11,717 nucleotides of DNA, taken from assembly GCA_001598975.1 (NCBI GenBank), contig BBXU01003002.1, forward strand, positions 1-11,717. The letters run 5' to 3'. This stretch comes from Parachlorella kessleri (lineage: Eukaryota > Chlorophyta > Trebouxiophyceae > Chlorellales > Chlorellaceae). The notes under the pieces were generated by a model that worked only from the letters and a program-made list of their open reading frames with translations, made no database searches and had not been told where the DNA came from. This document shows positions 1-7,852 of the stretch, piece after piece. Position 1 is the stretch's first letter, and every line of letters begins with the position of its first letter. Position numbers and translations under genes: made by a program.

Positions 1-785
1 CCTCCACCTCTGCCTTCTTCTTCTTGTAATTGTCCACATGCTCCACTCGTATGATGCGGCCCCCCACCCGCGCCCCGCTGAGGTTGTCCACCGCCAGCAC
101 CGTGCTGCGCTGGTCCATGTAGGCCAGGAAGGCAAACCCGCGGGACTTGCCTGCAAGCACGCGAAGGCGGGTGGGTGGGTGGGTGGGTGGGTGCAAGTGT
201 GCGCGGGCAGCTCAGGCAGCTGCCTGCCAGGGACGCCTGACATGCGCTCTTTGCAACTTTTCTTTTCTTGGTCAGGCTGCACTCTGCTCTGCTGGCGTGC
301 GTTCAAATAGCAAGAAGTGCTTTGGCTGCGGGAGGCGCCTCGGAAGGCAGCGTGTGCCAGCCGCAAAACCAATCATGAGCAAGCCTTGCACCTTTTCCTC
401 TTTGTGGGTTGAGAATGTCAACAATAAGTCAAACTGCAGCTTTGCCAGGCGGCCCACCGGTCTTCCTGTCGCGGCACAGGTTGACGTCCACAATTTCTCC
501 ATACTGGGAGAACACCGCGAGCAGGTCTCCTTCAGTCAGCTCGAAGGGCAGGCCCCCGCTAAAGATATAGGCTGCAGGCGCAAAAGGAGGACTATTGGCC
601 TTGGACTATGCCTCCTGGTGGTTGTGCAGTTCCGCAGTACCTGAGTCATCCCGTTAGGCAGGCAGACTCGGCCACGCACCAGAGTGCTTAAATCGGGCAT
701 GCCAGGAGGCCTTGTCGCTGATGCCCTCCACAATCTCCCGCTGGGTGGCCTTCTGGGTATTCTTGATCTGCGTAAGTGGGTTCAT
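1..785 (-). CDS. RBMX2: RBMX2/Ist3-like RRM protein (5' part, three exons, runs off left edge)
   Basis: RBMX2 (yeast Ist3/Snu17) is a nuclear RNA-binding subunit of the RES complex of the activated spliceosome, with Bud13 and Pml1. The exons read on the minus strand are 785-680, 571-458 and 150-1; introns are 108 and 307 nt, and both junctions are phase 1. The start [11 protein letters not shown], followed by a conserved SDKASWH stretch, matches the family's invariant N-terminus (MNPLT...WH), which fixes the ATG at 785. An RRM follows: RNP2-like YIFSGGLPF near residues 37-45, [11 protein letters not shown] near 56-66, RNP1 RGFAFLAY at 77-84, then [11 protein letters not shown] and [13 protein letters not shown] near 104-116. 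A basic KKKK run starts the tail, which is cut off by the window edge (about 123 residues visible). The donor of intron 2 is GTGGGC, weaker than the others, but phase and alignment to the family support it. The gene is divergent from the FoP-type gene. The family assignment is very secure; the gene symbol is by homology. Confidence 0.93.
169..192 (+). repeat. (GGGT)6 microsatellite / G-quadruplex-capable tract
   Basis: Six perfect GGGT units lie in intron 2 of the RBMX2-like gene, about 18 nt upstream of the exon 3 acceptor (AG at 152-151 on minus). In the transcript this reads as a CCCA/ACCC pyrimidine-rich tract, so it may serve as the polypyrimidine tract. On the plus strand DNA it has four or more G3 runs with one-base loops, which is the standard quadruplex pattern. 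Confidence 0.85.
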
Positions 786-1106
786 GTTGCCTGACTGTCA
801 CCACTAGCCGCTACTGGGCTGCTCGCGCTAGACGACCATCATGTACTGTCATGAGCAAGGCGGGCAACATCCCAAATCAAACTTAGGGTATCACTGTTTT
901 CATGTAAAGCCGCGGCTAGCCGCTCCTTGGCTGCAGAGCCGAAAGGAGGACAGCCTGTCACGCTGTGCCTGCTGTGAGGCCTTCAGAGCGCCCAAGAACA
1001 CCCTCTGGCGATCGTAGTCTGTTGATCTTCCTCAGCATATAGTGATTGAAGCCTCTTATCGAGTTTAACATCACCGTCATCTAACTGCCCGCGCAGCGAG
1101 ATTAGC
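786..1106. promoter_or_regulatory. Shared divergent promoter region (RBMX2-like / FoP-like)
   Basis: The start codons of the minus-strand RBMX2-like gene (785) and the plus-strand FoP-like gene (1107) are 321 bp apart with no other convincing ORF between them. The space must hold both 5' UTRs and both core promoters unless one has an unseen upstream non-coding exon. I see no clear TATA box near either start. Coordinated expression of two mRNA-maturation proteins is an inference from the arrangement. Confidence 0.6.
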
Positions 1107-2433
1107 ATGGCCTTTGGGGAAAGTCGTGGCAGGAGAGGTGGCAGGGGCGGGCAAAGAGGCGGTGGCAGAGGCAGCGGCAGGTGTGACGCCGCGATGGGGA
1201 GCAACTGGTTGATGCGACTGGTGGCGCTGGATGTGGAAGCCTGTGAACGCCCGATCTGAAGAGCAGAGTGGCGACGTTGAAGGTTGGGAGGTCATGAAGA
1301 GACGGGCTGCACTGCAGGGGCCAGGGAAGAATAACGCAGCAGGGTGGAGGCGGCGGTGGTGGCAGGGGCTTTGGCACGCAGCGCGGCGGTGTGCAGAAAA
1401 CGGGCGGCCGGGGCACCGGCCGCGGCGGCAGGGGCGCACCAAGTGGCGGCGGGCGCAGGGGAGGTGGGCCAGGCAGGAGTGGGCGCGGTGAGTGCCGAGC
1501 TATCACACAGTTTTCCGCTCTGTCTGCCAGCCGGTAGCGCTGCAGTGCTGTGCGCTTCCTGCCTGTCCTGCAGTCTGCGTTGCAAGGTCGCATGTGCAAG
1601 GTCGCATGTGCAGGGTTCAGCACGTAAGGTGTTGAAAGGATTTAAATGTGCTTTTCGCTTCAGCTGGGGACAGCAGATCTGTTGCGGGCAACGGTGTTGA
1701 TTCGTGACGCCTTGCTGCCATGTAGGCGGCCGTGGCGGGCGGTCTGGGAAGCCCAAGACTGCGGCAGATCTCGACAGGGAGATGGATGACTATTTTAAGG
1801 AGAAGGACCCCGGCCTGGTCCAGAAGGTGGGTGGGGGGGGGGGGGGTGAGGCTGTTGGGTGGGGTGCTGGATGGGGGTCGGGGGTAATAGTGCAGTCAGC
1901 GATGAGGATAGGGGCATCGGCGTAGCTGAGCTTCTTGGATACCCTGTTGCCGGCCCCCGTGTCGAGCAAAAGGTCATACCTTACCCACCGCCTTGGAAGT
2001 GTTTGCACCGTGCCAAGTTCATGGGTGATGGGCAGGCGTGGGAGCCCCTTGTACCCACAGTCACCCTGTCCTGCCAGTGTCGTCTCTTGGGCATAATTGT
2101 TAAGTGCAATGCTACCTACTGATGCTGGTTTGATGGCCTAGTCATGAGTTTTGGCTGCCGGTTCCAGCCTGAACAACATTCTGTGGAGGATGCGCAGGGT
2201 GGGTCAGACTGGCCTATCTACCGCATTACTCAACCTCACAGTCATCCGCCCTGCCTGCCTGTCTGGTCCTGCAGAGGCTGAACGAGGACCTGGATGACTA
2301 CTGGAAGTCGAAGAAGCCGGCGGGGGAGAAGGGCGAGGCGGCGGAGGGCGCCGCTGCCGAGGACGAGGAGGGCGCTCCCGAGGAGGACGCAGAGGAGCTG
2401 CCTGCCGCTGAGGAGGCCGAGCAGGCTGAGTGA
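1107..2433 (+). CDS. RGG-rich protein with C-terminal FoP duplication (CHTOP/FoP-like, 167 aa)
   Basis: The exons are 1107-1180, 1318-1487, 1726-1826 and 2275-2433 (TGA 2431-2433); phases 2, 1 and 0 join cleanly into 167 codons. Residues 1-89 are almost entirely RG/RGG/GGR repeats, a typical substrate for protein arginine methyltransferases and an RNA-binding platform. Residues about 93-128 hold two similar helical motifs, ADLDREMDDYFKEKD and LNEDLDDYWKSKK, split exactly by the last intron. This matches the FoP duplication at the C-terminus of CHTOP (Friend of PRMT1), a family that works with TREX in nuclear mRNA export and in chromatin. The tail (about 132-167) is E/A-rich and acidic. No RRM is present, so it resembles CHTOP more than ALY/THOC4, although ALY proteins share a single copy of this motif. 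CHTOP in animals is longer. The first ATG of the RG frame was taken as start; in-frame reading through the first donor ends at a stop near 1258, supporting the intron. Confidence 0.85.
1582..1609 (+). repeat. 14-bp tandem duplication in FoP-like intron 2
   Basis: Two perfect direct copies of a 14-bp unit (tgcaaggtcgcatg) lie side by side in the intron between exons 2 and 3 of the FoP-like gene. They look like simple slippage; no function is suggested. Confidence 0.8.
1833..1846 (+). repeat. G14 homopolymer just inside a splice donor
   Basis: A run of 14 G begins six bases after the donor of FoP-like intron 3 (GT at 1827). The length suggests instability between individuals. G-runs close to a donor can act as splicing enhancers in other organisms; that role here is inferred. 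Confidence 0.8.
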
Positions 2434-2777
2434 CCCCCTTGGAATAGCCTGAAGTGTATTTTTAGCGAGGGGGATGAGCAAGGGCACTGGTGGGGACCCT
2501 GCTGGGTGGTGGAGTGGTACTGTGTTGGTTTCAGCCAGCCGGCCAGCAAGCCCAGGAGGCTGGTTAGGTAACTGCTTCGGACGCAGAATCTGTCTGTTGG
2601 TCAGGCGGTCCTTCTTTCTTTGACAGCACCCGTCTGTGGGGTCTCTTGAACCCTTCCTAGCAGTGGCTTCTCTGGAACATGCTTGTGAAGTGTGCCGTAC
2701 CACGGAGTTCAAGACCTGTATCCAGACCTGTGCCTTTCGAAACATGGACAAAGGTTTGCATAGTGACCGTGAGTTCA

Positions 2778-2782
2778 TGTAA
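2778..2782 (+). terminator. Putative polyadenylation signal TGTAA for the FoP-like gene
   Basis: TGTAA is the usual polyadenylation signal in Chlamydomonas and relatives. This copy lies about 345 nt after the stop codon, a normal 3' UTR length for such algae. A second TGTAA at 2877-2881 is an alternative. Confidence 0.45.
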
Positions 2783-3075
2783 GCCTGGAAACCTGGTGCT
2801 GACGAGGGCAGCGTATAATGAGGGATATTGGACATCACCCACCTGACCTGCTACCATGCATTTAACATGTGAGTTGTGTAAGAGGCGGCCAGGGTATAAC
2901 CTGACCCTGCACCAGGACTAATTCAGAGTCTCGAGAAAGCAACTGAGGAAGCAATTCCCATTTCAATGCGCAAGACGAGCAGCGCAAGGCACCTGGAGAG
3001 CAGGTTGACGACGGTTATAAAAAAGGATGAACGGTTCAGTTCTACTCAAGTGCGAGACAAAACCTTGCCCCTGTC

Positions 3076-3135
3076 AAGCCCCTGTCCAGTCCGGGCAGGC
3101 ACAGCTACCTGACCAGTGTTGGCACTACCTGCCAC
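3076..3135 (-). repeat. Dispersed repeat, decayed copy
   Basis: The right end (cactacctgccacc) matches the reverse complement of the dispersed repeat seen at 6348-6432 and 8080-8160; the left part (cctgtccagtcc) is a weaker match. It lies in the gene-free region between convergent genes. Confidence 0.4.
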
Positions 3136-3440
3136 CGTCAACGGTCACTGCATTCAACTGCGGTGCCCGGTCAAACTTGGTTCGAAGAACACTGGCTGCT
3201 GCAAGGCATCGATACTGCGGGCTGAACATAGTGCCACAGCTTGGATGAGGAGAACTCTATCAAGCCCTAGCAGGTGTGCCTACCCACCACGGTGTCATCA
3301 CCGTCAAGTACACTAATCAAATAGGCACGCCAGGCCTGCCTTGCATCCACCCATGCTATATATCCTCTCTGCGCACTAACTGCCACCTGTAGCTAGTGAA
3401 CAAGCATGCGGAGGATGTAATGATGGGTACACTGGGAAAG

Positions 3441-5032
3441 CTAATCCTGCTGCTCGGCCCCTCTCACCGCTGTATCGCTCCCTCTGGCTGCATCCTGCCT
3501 GAGCTGGGTGTACTTAGCTGACGACCCGCGGCACTTATCCACGGGGTACTTCTCTCGGTTCTTTTGTAGCTTGGATAGCCTGCAAAACAAAGGGAGATGA
3601 TTGCCACGGGATACTTGTCTTGGTTCTTGTGGAGCTTGGACAGCCTGCAGGAACGCAGGGAGCTGTGTGCCTGCTCGCCACCAGTCAATCCTCTGGATCA
3701 TAGTTTGTCACAGCTATTCATTCCGACCTGCTGCCCTGGCATGACACCACCCAGCGGGTGCACCCGCAGGCGAGACCCATACACCTCCCCCAACTCATGT
3801 GCAAGACTGGTAGCAGCAGCAGGGCATGCCAGGCGGACTCACGCTGCTTGTCCCAGGTCGATGCCGCAGGAGTTTGACAGGCGCACCAGGTAAAGCAGCA
3901 CGTCAGACAGCTCCTCAGCCACGGCTTGGCGCTCTGCAAGGGGGGCCATGCAAGGATGCCTTAGGTATACTGGGGCAGAAGCGCCACATGCACGCAGAGT
4001 CTATGTCTAACCAGAACTTCACAGTTACGGTCTGTCGTGAAGTCAACAAATGAGATCAGCAGGAAATAAGAGCTCTGCTGCCACCGCCTGCCTGTTTTCA
4101 GCACTTTGAAAGAAAAAGCCACCAGCCAGTCAGAGCGCTACCGGGGTGTAGGACAAGGACTCCACAGACCACCACAGCGGCTTTCCCAAGGGTGTGAAGA
4201 CTCAGGGTGTGAAGACCCATACAACACAGGCAAGAAGGCATGTAAACAAATTTCCACAACTGGTCATAGCACCATTGTACGTGTCCCACAAAACACAACG
4301 CATTGTTGACGTGGCATGTTGACGAAAGGACACTCCCTGACCTTGGCCGCTGAAGTCTGGGAGCCCGGCCTTCACCTCGCCTCGCCACTGGAAGCACTCG
4401 GCTAGCTCCCCTACCTCCCCTGTCTGCAGGTCAGGGTTGAGCGGCAAGGCTCCATTGAGGTCAATACATACCCAGAGACGGAGGATGCACATATGTAACA
4501 ACCAATCAGGGGAGGGGGTGGGCATGGGCTTGCACCAGCCTCCCCTGGTGCAGGCAGTCTGCTTTGCAGTTGAGGTGCTGCCCTGGCAGGCAGGAGTCCC
4601 TGAACCCTTGCACCACCTGGCACTTACGTACAGGCTCCCAGCGGGGAGGCAGGCAGCAGCAAACCCGTTGGCTTGCGGGTTGACAGAGGGACCCCTGGGT
4701 GCAAGATTTGTGCACGCCAAGGTCGCCAGGTCATGAACGGTCACGCCAGCGAGGCCCACCAAGTCGTGCCAGCAAGGCTCCCCAAGTCGTGCCAGCAAGG
4801 CTCACCAAGTCATGCCAGCAAGGCTCACCAGCGCCAGCAGCAGGTTGCGAGGGGTGTGGAACTGGCCCCAGTCCCGTTCCAGAGCAAAGAGTGCCAGGTC
4901 AGCCCGAAGGCGCTCTAGGGTGACCTGGCTGGCCCAACAGTGTGGCCCGTTGGAAGCAGGCTCTGGCAGCAGCTGCTGCTGCTGCTGCTGCTGCTGTGGA
5001 AGTAGTCCTGCTGGTGGGTCGGTGCTACCCAT
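3441..5032 (-). CDS. DCTPP1: dCTP pyrophosphatase 1 (all-alpha NTP pyrophosphohydrolase, MazG-like), 171 aa
   Basis: DCTPP1 hydrolyses dCTP and modified dCTP analogues to the monophosphate and pyrophosphate, keeping the nucleotide pool balanced and clean. The exons on the minus strand are 5032-4829, 4423-4342, 3933-3843 and 3579-3441 (stop TAG 3443-3441); phases 0, 1 and 2 join into 171 codons, close to the roughly 170 aa of animal DCTPP1. Conserved elements are ERDWGQFHTPRNLLLAL (52-68), the metal-binding GEVGELAE with E74 and E77, FQWRGEV (79-85), EELSDVLLYLVRL with E103 and D106, GIDL (119-122), KLQKNREKYPV (129-139) and CRGSSAKYT (142-150). This is the ExxE...ExxD signature of the fold. 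The N-terminus carries an eight-glutamine run and has no homology-bearing part before about residue 37. ATG 5032 is the first in frame near the exon and was chosen for that reason. Two oddities surround its splice sites: a tandem repeat at the exon 1 donor and a partial copy of exon 4. Confidence 0.95.
3539..3649 (-). repeat. Partial tandem duplication of DCTPP1 exon 4 and its acceptor
   Basis: Two 46-bp copies, 3539-3584 (used exon) and 3604-3649, lie 65 bp apart and match at 40 of 46 positions. Each begins with tgcag and then encodes LSKLQKNREKYPV (true exon) or LSKLHKNQDKYPV (copy). Of the six differences three are silent and three change an amino acid (Q/H, R/Q, E/D). The copy has an acceptor (AG at 3646-3645) in the same phase. 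Splicing to it and reading on gives a 185-aa protein that loses the CRGSSAKYT end, stopping at 3464. Confidence 0.9.
4186..4217 (+). repeat. Short tandem duplication in DCTPP1 intron 2
   Basis: The unit cagggtgtgaagac (first copy aagggtgtgaagac) occurs twice in direct succession in the intron between exons 2 and 3 of DCTPP1. It resembles simple slippage. Confidence 0.65.
4745..4836 (-). repeat. Four 23-bp tandem repeats spanning the DCTPP1 exon 1 splice donor
   Basis: The copies are 4745-4767, 4768-4790, 4791-4813 and 4814-4836, built on gccagcaaggctcaccaagt (plus strand). Read on the minus strand, the unit contains TTGGTGAGCCTTGCTGGC, so each copy carries or once carried a GTGAGC donor core. 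The outermost copy provides the real donor (GT at 4828-4827). The next copy keeps GTGAGC, the third reads GGGAGC, and the fourth reads GTGGGC. Skipping the first donor would put a TGA in frame nine codons into the intron. Confidence 0.85.
4973..4996 (-). repeat. (CAG)8 polyglutamine tract in DCTPP1 exon 1
   Basis: Eight perfect CTG units on the plus strand encode eight consecutive glutamines (residues about 13-20) in the non-conserved N-terminus of the DCTPP1 protein. Perfect, uninterrupted codons suggest recent expansion. Confidence 0.9.
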
Positions 5033-5281
5033 TCCCAAGCAAGTACCAAGTAGTGCTGGGCCCTGGACTCACCAAGAGAGCTTGAGCTGAGGAGAAAGTG
5101 GCGATGATCGAGCTTGTGGTAACCAGGACGTTTTCTCCTGTGTGCTCGGACATCCCGTGTTCTCAAAGTCCAGCAGAGAAGGTTAGTCAGCAGGGTAGTA
5201 ATATGGCCCTGGTCTGCAGAAGGGAAAACCCAAGAGGTGATTTGTTGCAAGCGACGTAAGGGCTCGATCGGCCAATCGGCC
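5033..5281. promoter_or_regulatory. Shared divergent promoter region (DCTPP1 / unknown plus-strand gene)
   Basis: The proposed ATGs of DCTPP1 (5032, minus) and of the unknown gene (5282, plus) are 249 bp apart. No core promoter motif is obvious. If the plus-strand gene has an additional upstream 5' exon, the boundary changes; a small open frame beginning ATGATCGAGCTTGTG at 5104 was considered and has no support. Confidence 0.45.
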
Positions 5282-7409
5282 ATGTTGGGATCCCATTTGG
5301 GCAGGCCTTGCCTATCATCAGGGCTAGCCACCAAGTTGCAAGGCAGCAAGGTAGATCGCTTCACCTTGACCTGCAGGCCTGCATCCAGCGTGCATACCAA
5401 TGAAGCGAAAAGGCACTCAACAAACTCGTGTGTGCCTGTTGCAGGCGGCCTTGTCCCGTTTTTTGTCCCAAGGCACCCCCTTCCCCAGTGCCTCCCCCTC
5501 TGAGCCTTCCCAGGAGCCAGGAGAGCCCAGCCCGGTCGAGGAGTCAGCAGATGTAGAGGCAGAAACAGAGGTAGCAGCAACGCCAGCACCAGCAGCAGCA
5601 AATACGGAGGGCGACGCCCCAGCCTGGCAGCAAGTCAAGAGGGTGGCCCTGCCACACAAAGTGACGCTAGTGGACTGTAAGGACTACCCAGAGTATCTAC
5701 GGCAACGCTGGCGCTTCCTAACACACAGAGGAGAGGGTGCGGGTCCTCCCAGCCCCGCAAAGCAGACCATACCTGCATGCAGCCCTGCCAGTGAAGTACG
5801 CGCCCCTACCTCCTCCCTGTTTGCGTTGCCTGCCACCCTCACCAAAAACAGGAAACCTCCCCTGCCTGATGCCTAGCGGCCTCCTCGCTGGTGCCACGTG
5901 GCCAGCTGTGTGTCGGGCCTCCATGCCACGCCTGCTGAGGCTGGCTAGCACCACCTAACCATGTGGGATTCCTTGTCGGCCTGGTTGCAGCAATGGATGC
6001 CCGAGCCTTGTACAGGCTGGCAAACTGCCTGGAGTACCAGACTGCCCAGGCACGGTCGCTGACTGATGTGTTACAGGTGGGCGGGCAGGCGGGGGTTGGC
6101 TGCTGCACTGGGTAATCCGCCTAGTATGCCGTGGAGGAAAGCCGGGCGGAGACTTCATCATGCCCCAACCATGCCTGTGGTCCTGTGCTTTTAGCATGCC
6201 TGACGTGCTGCAGTAGCTACGCTCCTGTGACAGCTTGGTGCACGACCAGCAGCCCTCCTAACATAGCAGCAGCAGCAGCAGCACCGTGAGGGCCGGCACA
6301 CCCTGCATGCTGCGAGCCACTAGACCACTTGCCGTGATTCATAGCCTGGGTGGCAAGGTAGTGCGAGCAGGGAGTGAGAGCCGGGCTGTACTGACAGGGC
6401 TGGATGCAGGATGCGCCTGGGTCTTGCCTGAGTCCCGAGCCAGGAGTTCATTTCATGCATTGCTTTGTTGGGCCGCAGAAGATCATCACTGGTGCTGTCG
6501 AGGCTCAAGAGCGGTACAAGCAGTCAGGTGGAGACCCCCAGGCAGTAGAAGTCATGAGACGGTCAACAAAGCGCATGATAGGTATGAGAGTTGCTGGTCG
6601 TACTGGTTTGCAAGTGTCCGCGGAGCGTAACTTGTGGTAGTCTGCCAGGCACAAGCTTCCAAGGCAGTTGCAGCCAAGCGAGGTGCTAGTGTGCTTGGGC
6701 AGATGTTGTTGGAGAATGTGCTTGCAAGGCCGAGCTTCAGGTTACCCAGAGCTAAGGGTAGGTTGCCGAGCGTGGCGTTTCGCGCTTGCACCACTACACA
6801 GTGTGATGGTGGGAGTAGCAGCGGCAATTTGACACTGACAGATGGCCAGGGCGCTATACCCAAAGCTGAGTGCAAGGGATGACTCAACTCCGGCTTGGCT
6901 TGAGCCTTGCTACTTGGAGCCTCATCCACCGAATCATGTATATTTATTTAGGGTGGCTGGTCATGCGAACAGAGTCGAAGGCGAACTGGGGTGACAGGGG
7001 CAATGCAGTAAGCTCTAGGGCTTGCCTGAGTGCTGATTTGTTCCTGGTGGCAGACGTTGTAGGCAGGTGAGAGTCAGGGGCGCAGTATATTGACAAGGCT
7101 GGTTGCTGGATTGCTTTGGAACTTAATCTACTGGGCATGGGTGCCCCACCTTCTGCTGGCTGTGCCTTGCCTGCAGGCATTCTGCAGCAGTTTCGGAGGG
7201 GCAGCCGGCCCACCTTTGAGAGCCTAGCACAGTTCCGTGACGCTCGGGTGACCAGAGTTAACGAGGCACGGCGCTGTAGGGCCGCGCAGCAGCAGCAGCA
7301 GCAGCAGCAGGAGGGGGCCAGCACCGGTGCTGCCGCAGACGAGGCGGATGCCGAGGGCAGCCAGACAGGCGGGGGGTGGGGCCCTCCAGTCACCAGTAGT
7401 TGTTACTAA
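5282..7409 (+). CDS. Unknown protein with organelle-presequence-like N-terminus and polyQ (260 aa, five exons)
   Basis: The family is not recognised. The proposed exons are 5282-5350, 5445-5736, 5991-6076, 6479-6581 and 7177-7409 (stop TAA 7407-7409); phases 0, 1, 0 and 1 fit and give 260 codons. The N-terminus (MLGSHLGRPCLSSGLATK...) is rich in S, L, A, R and K with no acidic residue for about 42 positions, like a mitochondrial or plastid presequence. A P/E/S/A-rich linker follows (about 43-85). The conserved-looking core runs from KRVALPHKVTLVDCKDYPEY through YRLANCLEYQTAQARSLTDV, ITGAVEAQERYKQSGGDPQA and ILQQFRRGSRPTFESLAQF to about residue 218. It is mostly predicted helix with many charged residues, no transmembrane segment and no cysteine or catalytic motif I can name. 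Eight glutamines (221-228) and an acidic/glycine tail close the protein. The core exons favour G or C at third positions. The first exon is the least certain part; an alternative start is ATG 5399, reading directly into exon 2. The 3' end could also differ, see 7548-7767. Confidence 0.65.
5772..5835 (-). repeat. Dispersed repeat copy in intron 2 of the unknown gene
   Basis: The reverse complement matches the family consensus along its length, with a tgcagccctgccagt left part and ccctgtttgcgttgcctgccacc right end. Its presence supports the intron call here, because the coding frame of exon 2 otherwise runs on to 5876. Confidence 0.6.
6266..6283 (+). repeat. (GCA)6 microsatellite in an intron
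   Basis: Six perfect GCA units lie in intron 3 of the unknown gene. This is the same trinucleotide that forms the two polyQ tracts in this window, here without coding potential. Confidence 0.85.
6348..6432 (+). repeat. Dispersed repeat, best copy in intron 3 of the unknown gene
   Basis: One of the two clearest copies. It starts gggtggcaaggtagtgcga, continues cagggagtgagagc, then ctgtactgacagggctgga, and ends near gggtcttgcctgagt. It is very similar to 8080-8160. Orientation is the same as the host gene, and its end is about 45 bp from the acceptor of exon 4. Confidence 0.85.
7046..7111 (+). repeat. Dispersed repeat, diverged copy in intron 4 of the unknown gene
   Basis: It shares ggtggcag, gtgagag, and ttgacaaggctgg with the consensus (tactgacagggctgg) in the right order and spacing. 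It lies about 65 bp before the acceptor of the last exon, in sense orientation. Confidence 0.5.
7287..7310 (+). repeat. (CAG)8 polyglutamine tract in the unknown gene
   Basis: Eight perfect CAG codons encode glutamines 221-228 of the unknown protein. The length equals the polyQ of the divergent neighbour DCTPP1, on the opposite strand. Confidence 0.9.
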
Positions 7410-7444
7410 TCATTAGTACTATAGGCAGGCAAGCAGTGTGAACT

Positions 7445-7487
7445 GAGGACAGGTAGGGTTGAGCTGGACTGGCGGGGCTGGGTGCAG
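7445..7487 (+). repeat. Dispersed repeat, truncated copy after the unknown gene
   Basis: It matches the central part of the consensus: gacaggtagg, gagctggactg, ggggctgggtgcag. It lies 36 bp after the TAA stop of the unknown gene and so is probably in its 3' UTR or an additional intron. Confidence 0.5.
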
Positions 7488-7547
7488 TGAAGCTCTGGTG
7501 TTGTTGTTTCGGATCTCGTTGTTGCAGGGCATGCAAGTAAGGCTGGC

Positions 7548-7767
7548 AGCCAGGGACGAGATGCAAGTACTGGACACGGGCGGCTTGCCTTTGGGGCCCT
7601 ACCACGGCAGGCCCCCGCCAGCTCGGCCGCTGCTCGGGTGCTTGGTCGAGGCGCAAGTGGAAGTGAGCAGAGGAGCTGGGGCTGTGAGTTGTCCCGGGGG
7701 GAACTTGCAAAAACGTGCGGCCCACGCGGCGCTTGCAGCCAGGGAAAGCCCAGGCGCCAAGGGCTAG
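7548..7767 (+). other. Possible extra exon or small coding frame, 3' of the unknown gene
   Basis: After a good acceptor (cgttgttgcag, ending 7547) a frame opens GMQVRLAARDEMQVLDTGGL and stays open to TAG 7765-7767. Its first 120 bases have strong G/C third positions, unlike the other two frames, which suggests coding. A TGTAA signal follows 78 bases after the stop. It could be the true last exon of the unknown gene, using a donor inside 7177-7409 such as the phase 0 sites near 7246 or 7387. It could equally be a separate small gene starting at ATG 7551, or just 3' UTR sequence. A donor GTGAGC at 7673 would end the exon earlier. No family is recognised. Confidence 0.35.
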
Positions 7768-7844
7768 GTGTGTGGCAGCTCCAGCGCTTGGGGCGTGCTC
7801 TGTCTCACCGTCAGCATGGGCATGATTGCCCAGCTCCCCTCTGT

Positions 7845-7849
7845 TGTAA
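7845..7849 (+). terminator. Putative polyadenylation signal TGTAA for the unknown gene
   Basis: This is the first TGTAA after the TAA stop at 7409 (about 436 nt away) and 78 nt after the alternative TAG at 7767. Either distance is ordinary for these algae. Confidence 0.4.
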
Positions 7850-7852
7850 GAA

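Larger units (their letters stand above)
2434..3440. other. Convergent 3' regions of FoP-like and DCTPP1 genes, no gene seen
   Basis: This 1-kb stretch separates the stop codons of two convergent genes. All frames give only short ORFs with no recognisable domain or convincing splice structure. It contains two TGTAA signals usable by the plus-strand gene, a third at 3416-3420, and a decayed dispersed-repeat copy around 3076-3135. I see no minus-strand TGTAA (TTACA on plus) for DCTPP1, so its 3' end is undefined. Confidence 0.6.

Noticed and set aside
1102..1623. Proline-rich minus-strand frames of 121-173 codons
   Set aside because: They are antisense shadows of the RGG repeats of the FoP-like gene; GGC/CGC-rich codons give open proline/alanine frames on the other strand.
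4915..5601. Long minus-strand open frame of 228 codons
   Set aside because: It crosses DCTPP1 exon 1 in a different frame, the divergent promoter and the antisense of the unknown gene's exons. It shows no family motif; the DCTPP1 frame is confirmed by conserved residues.
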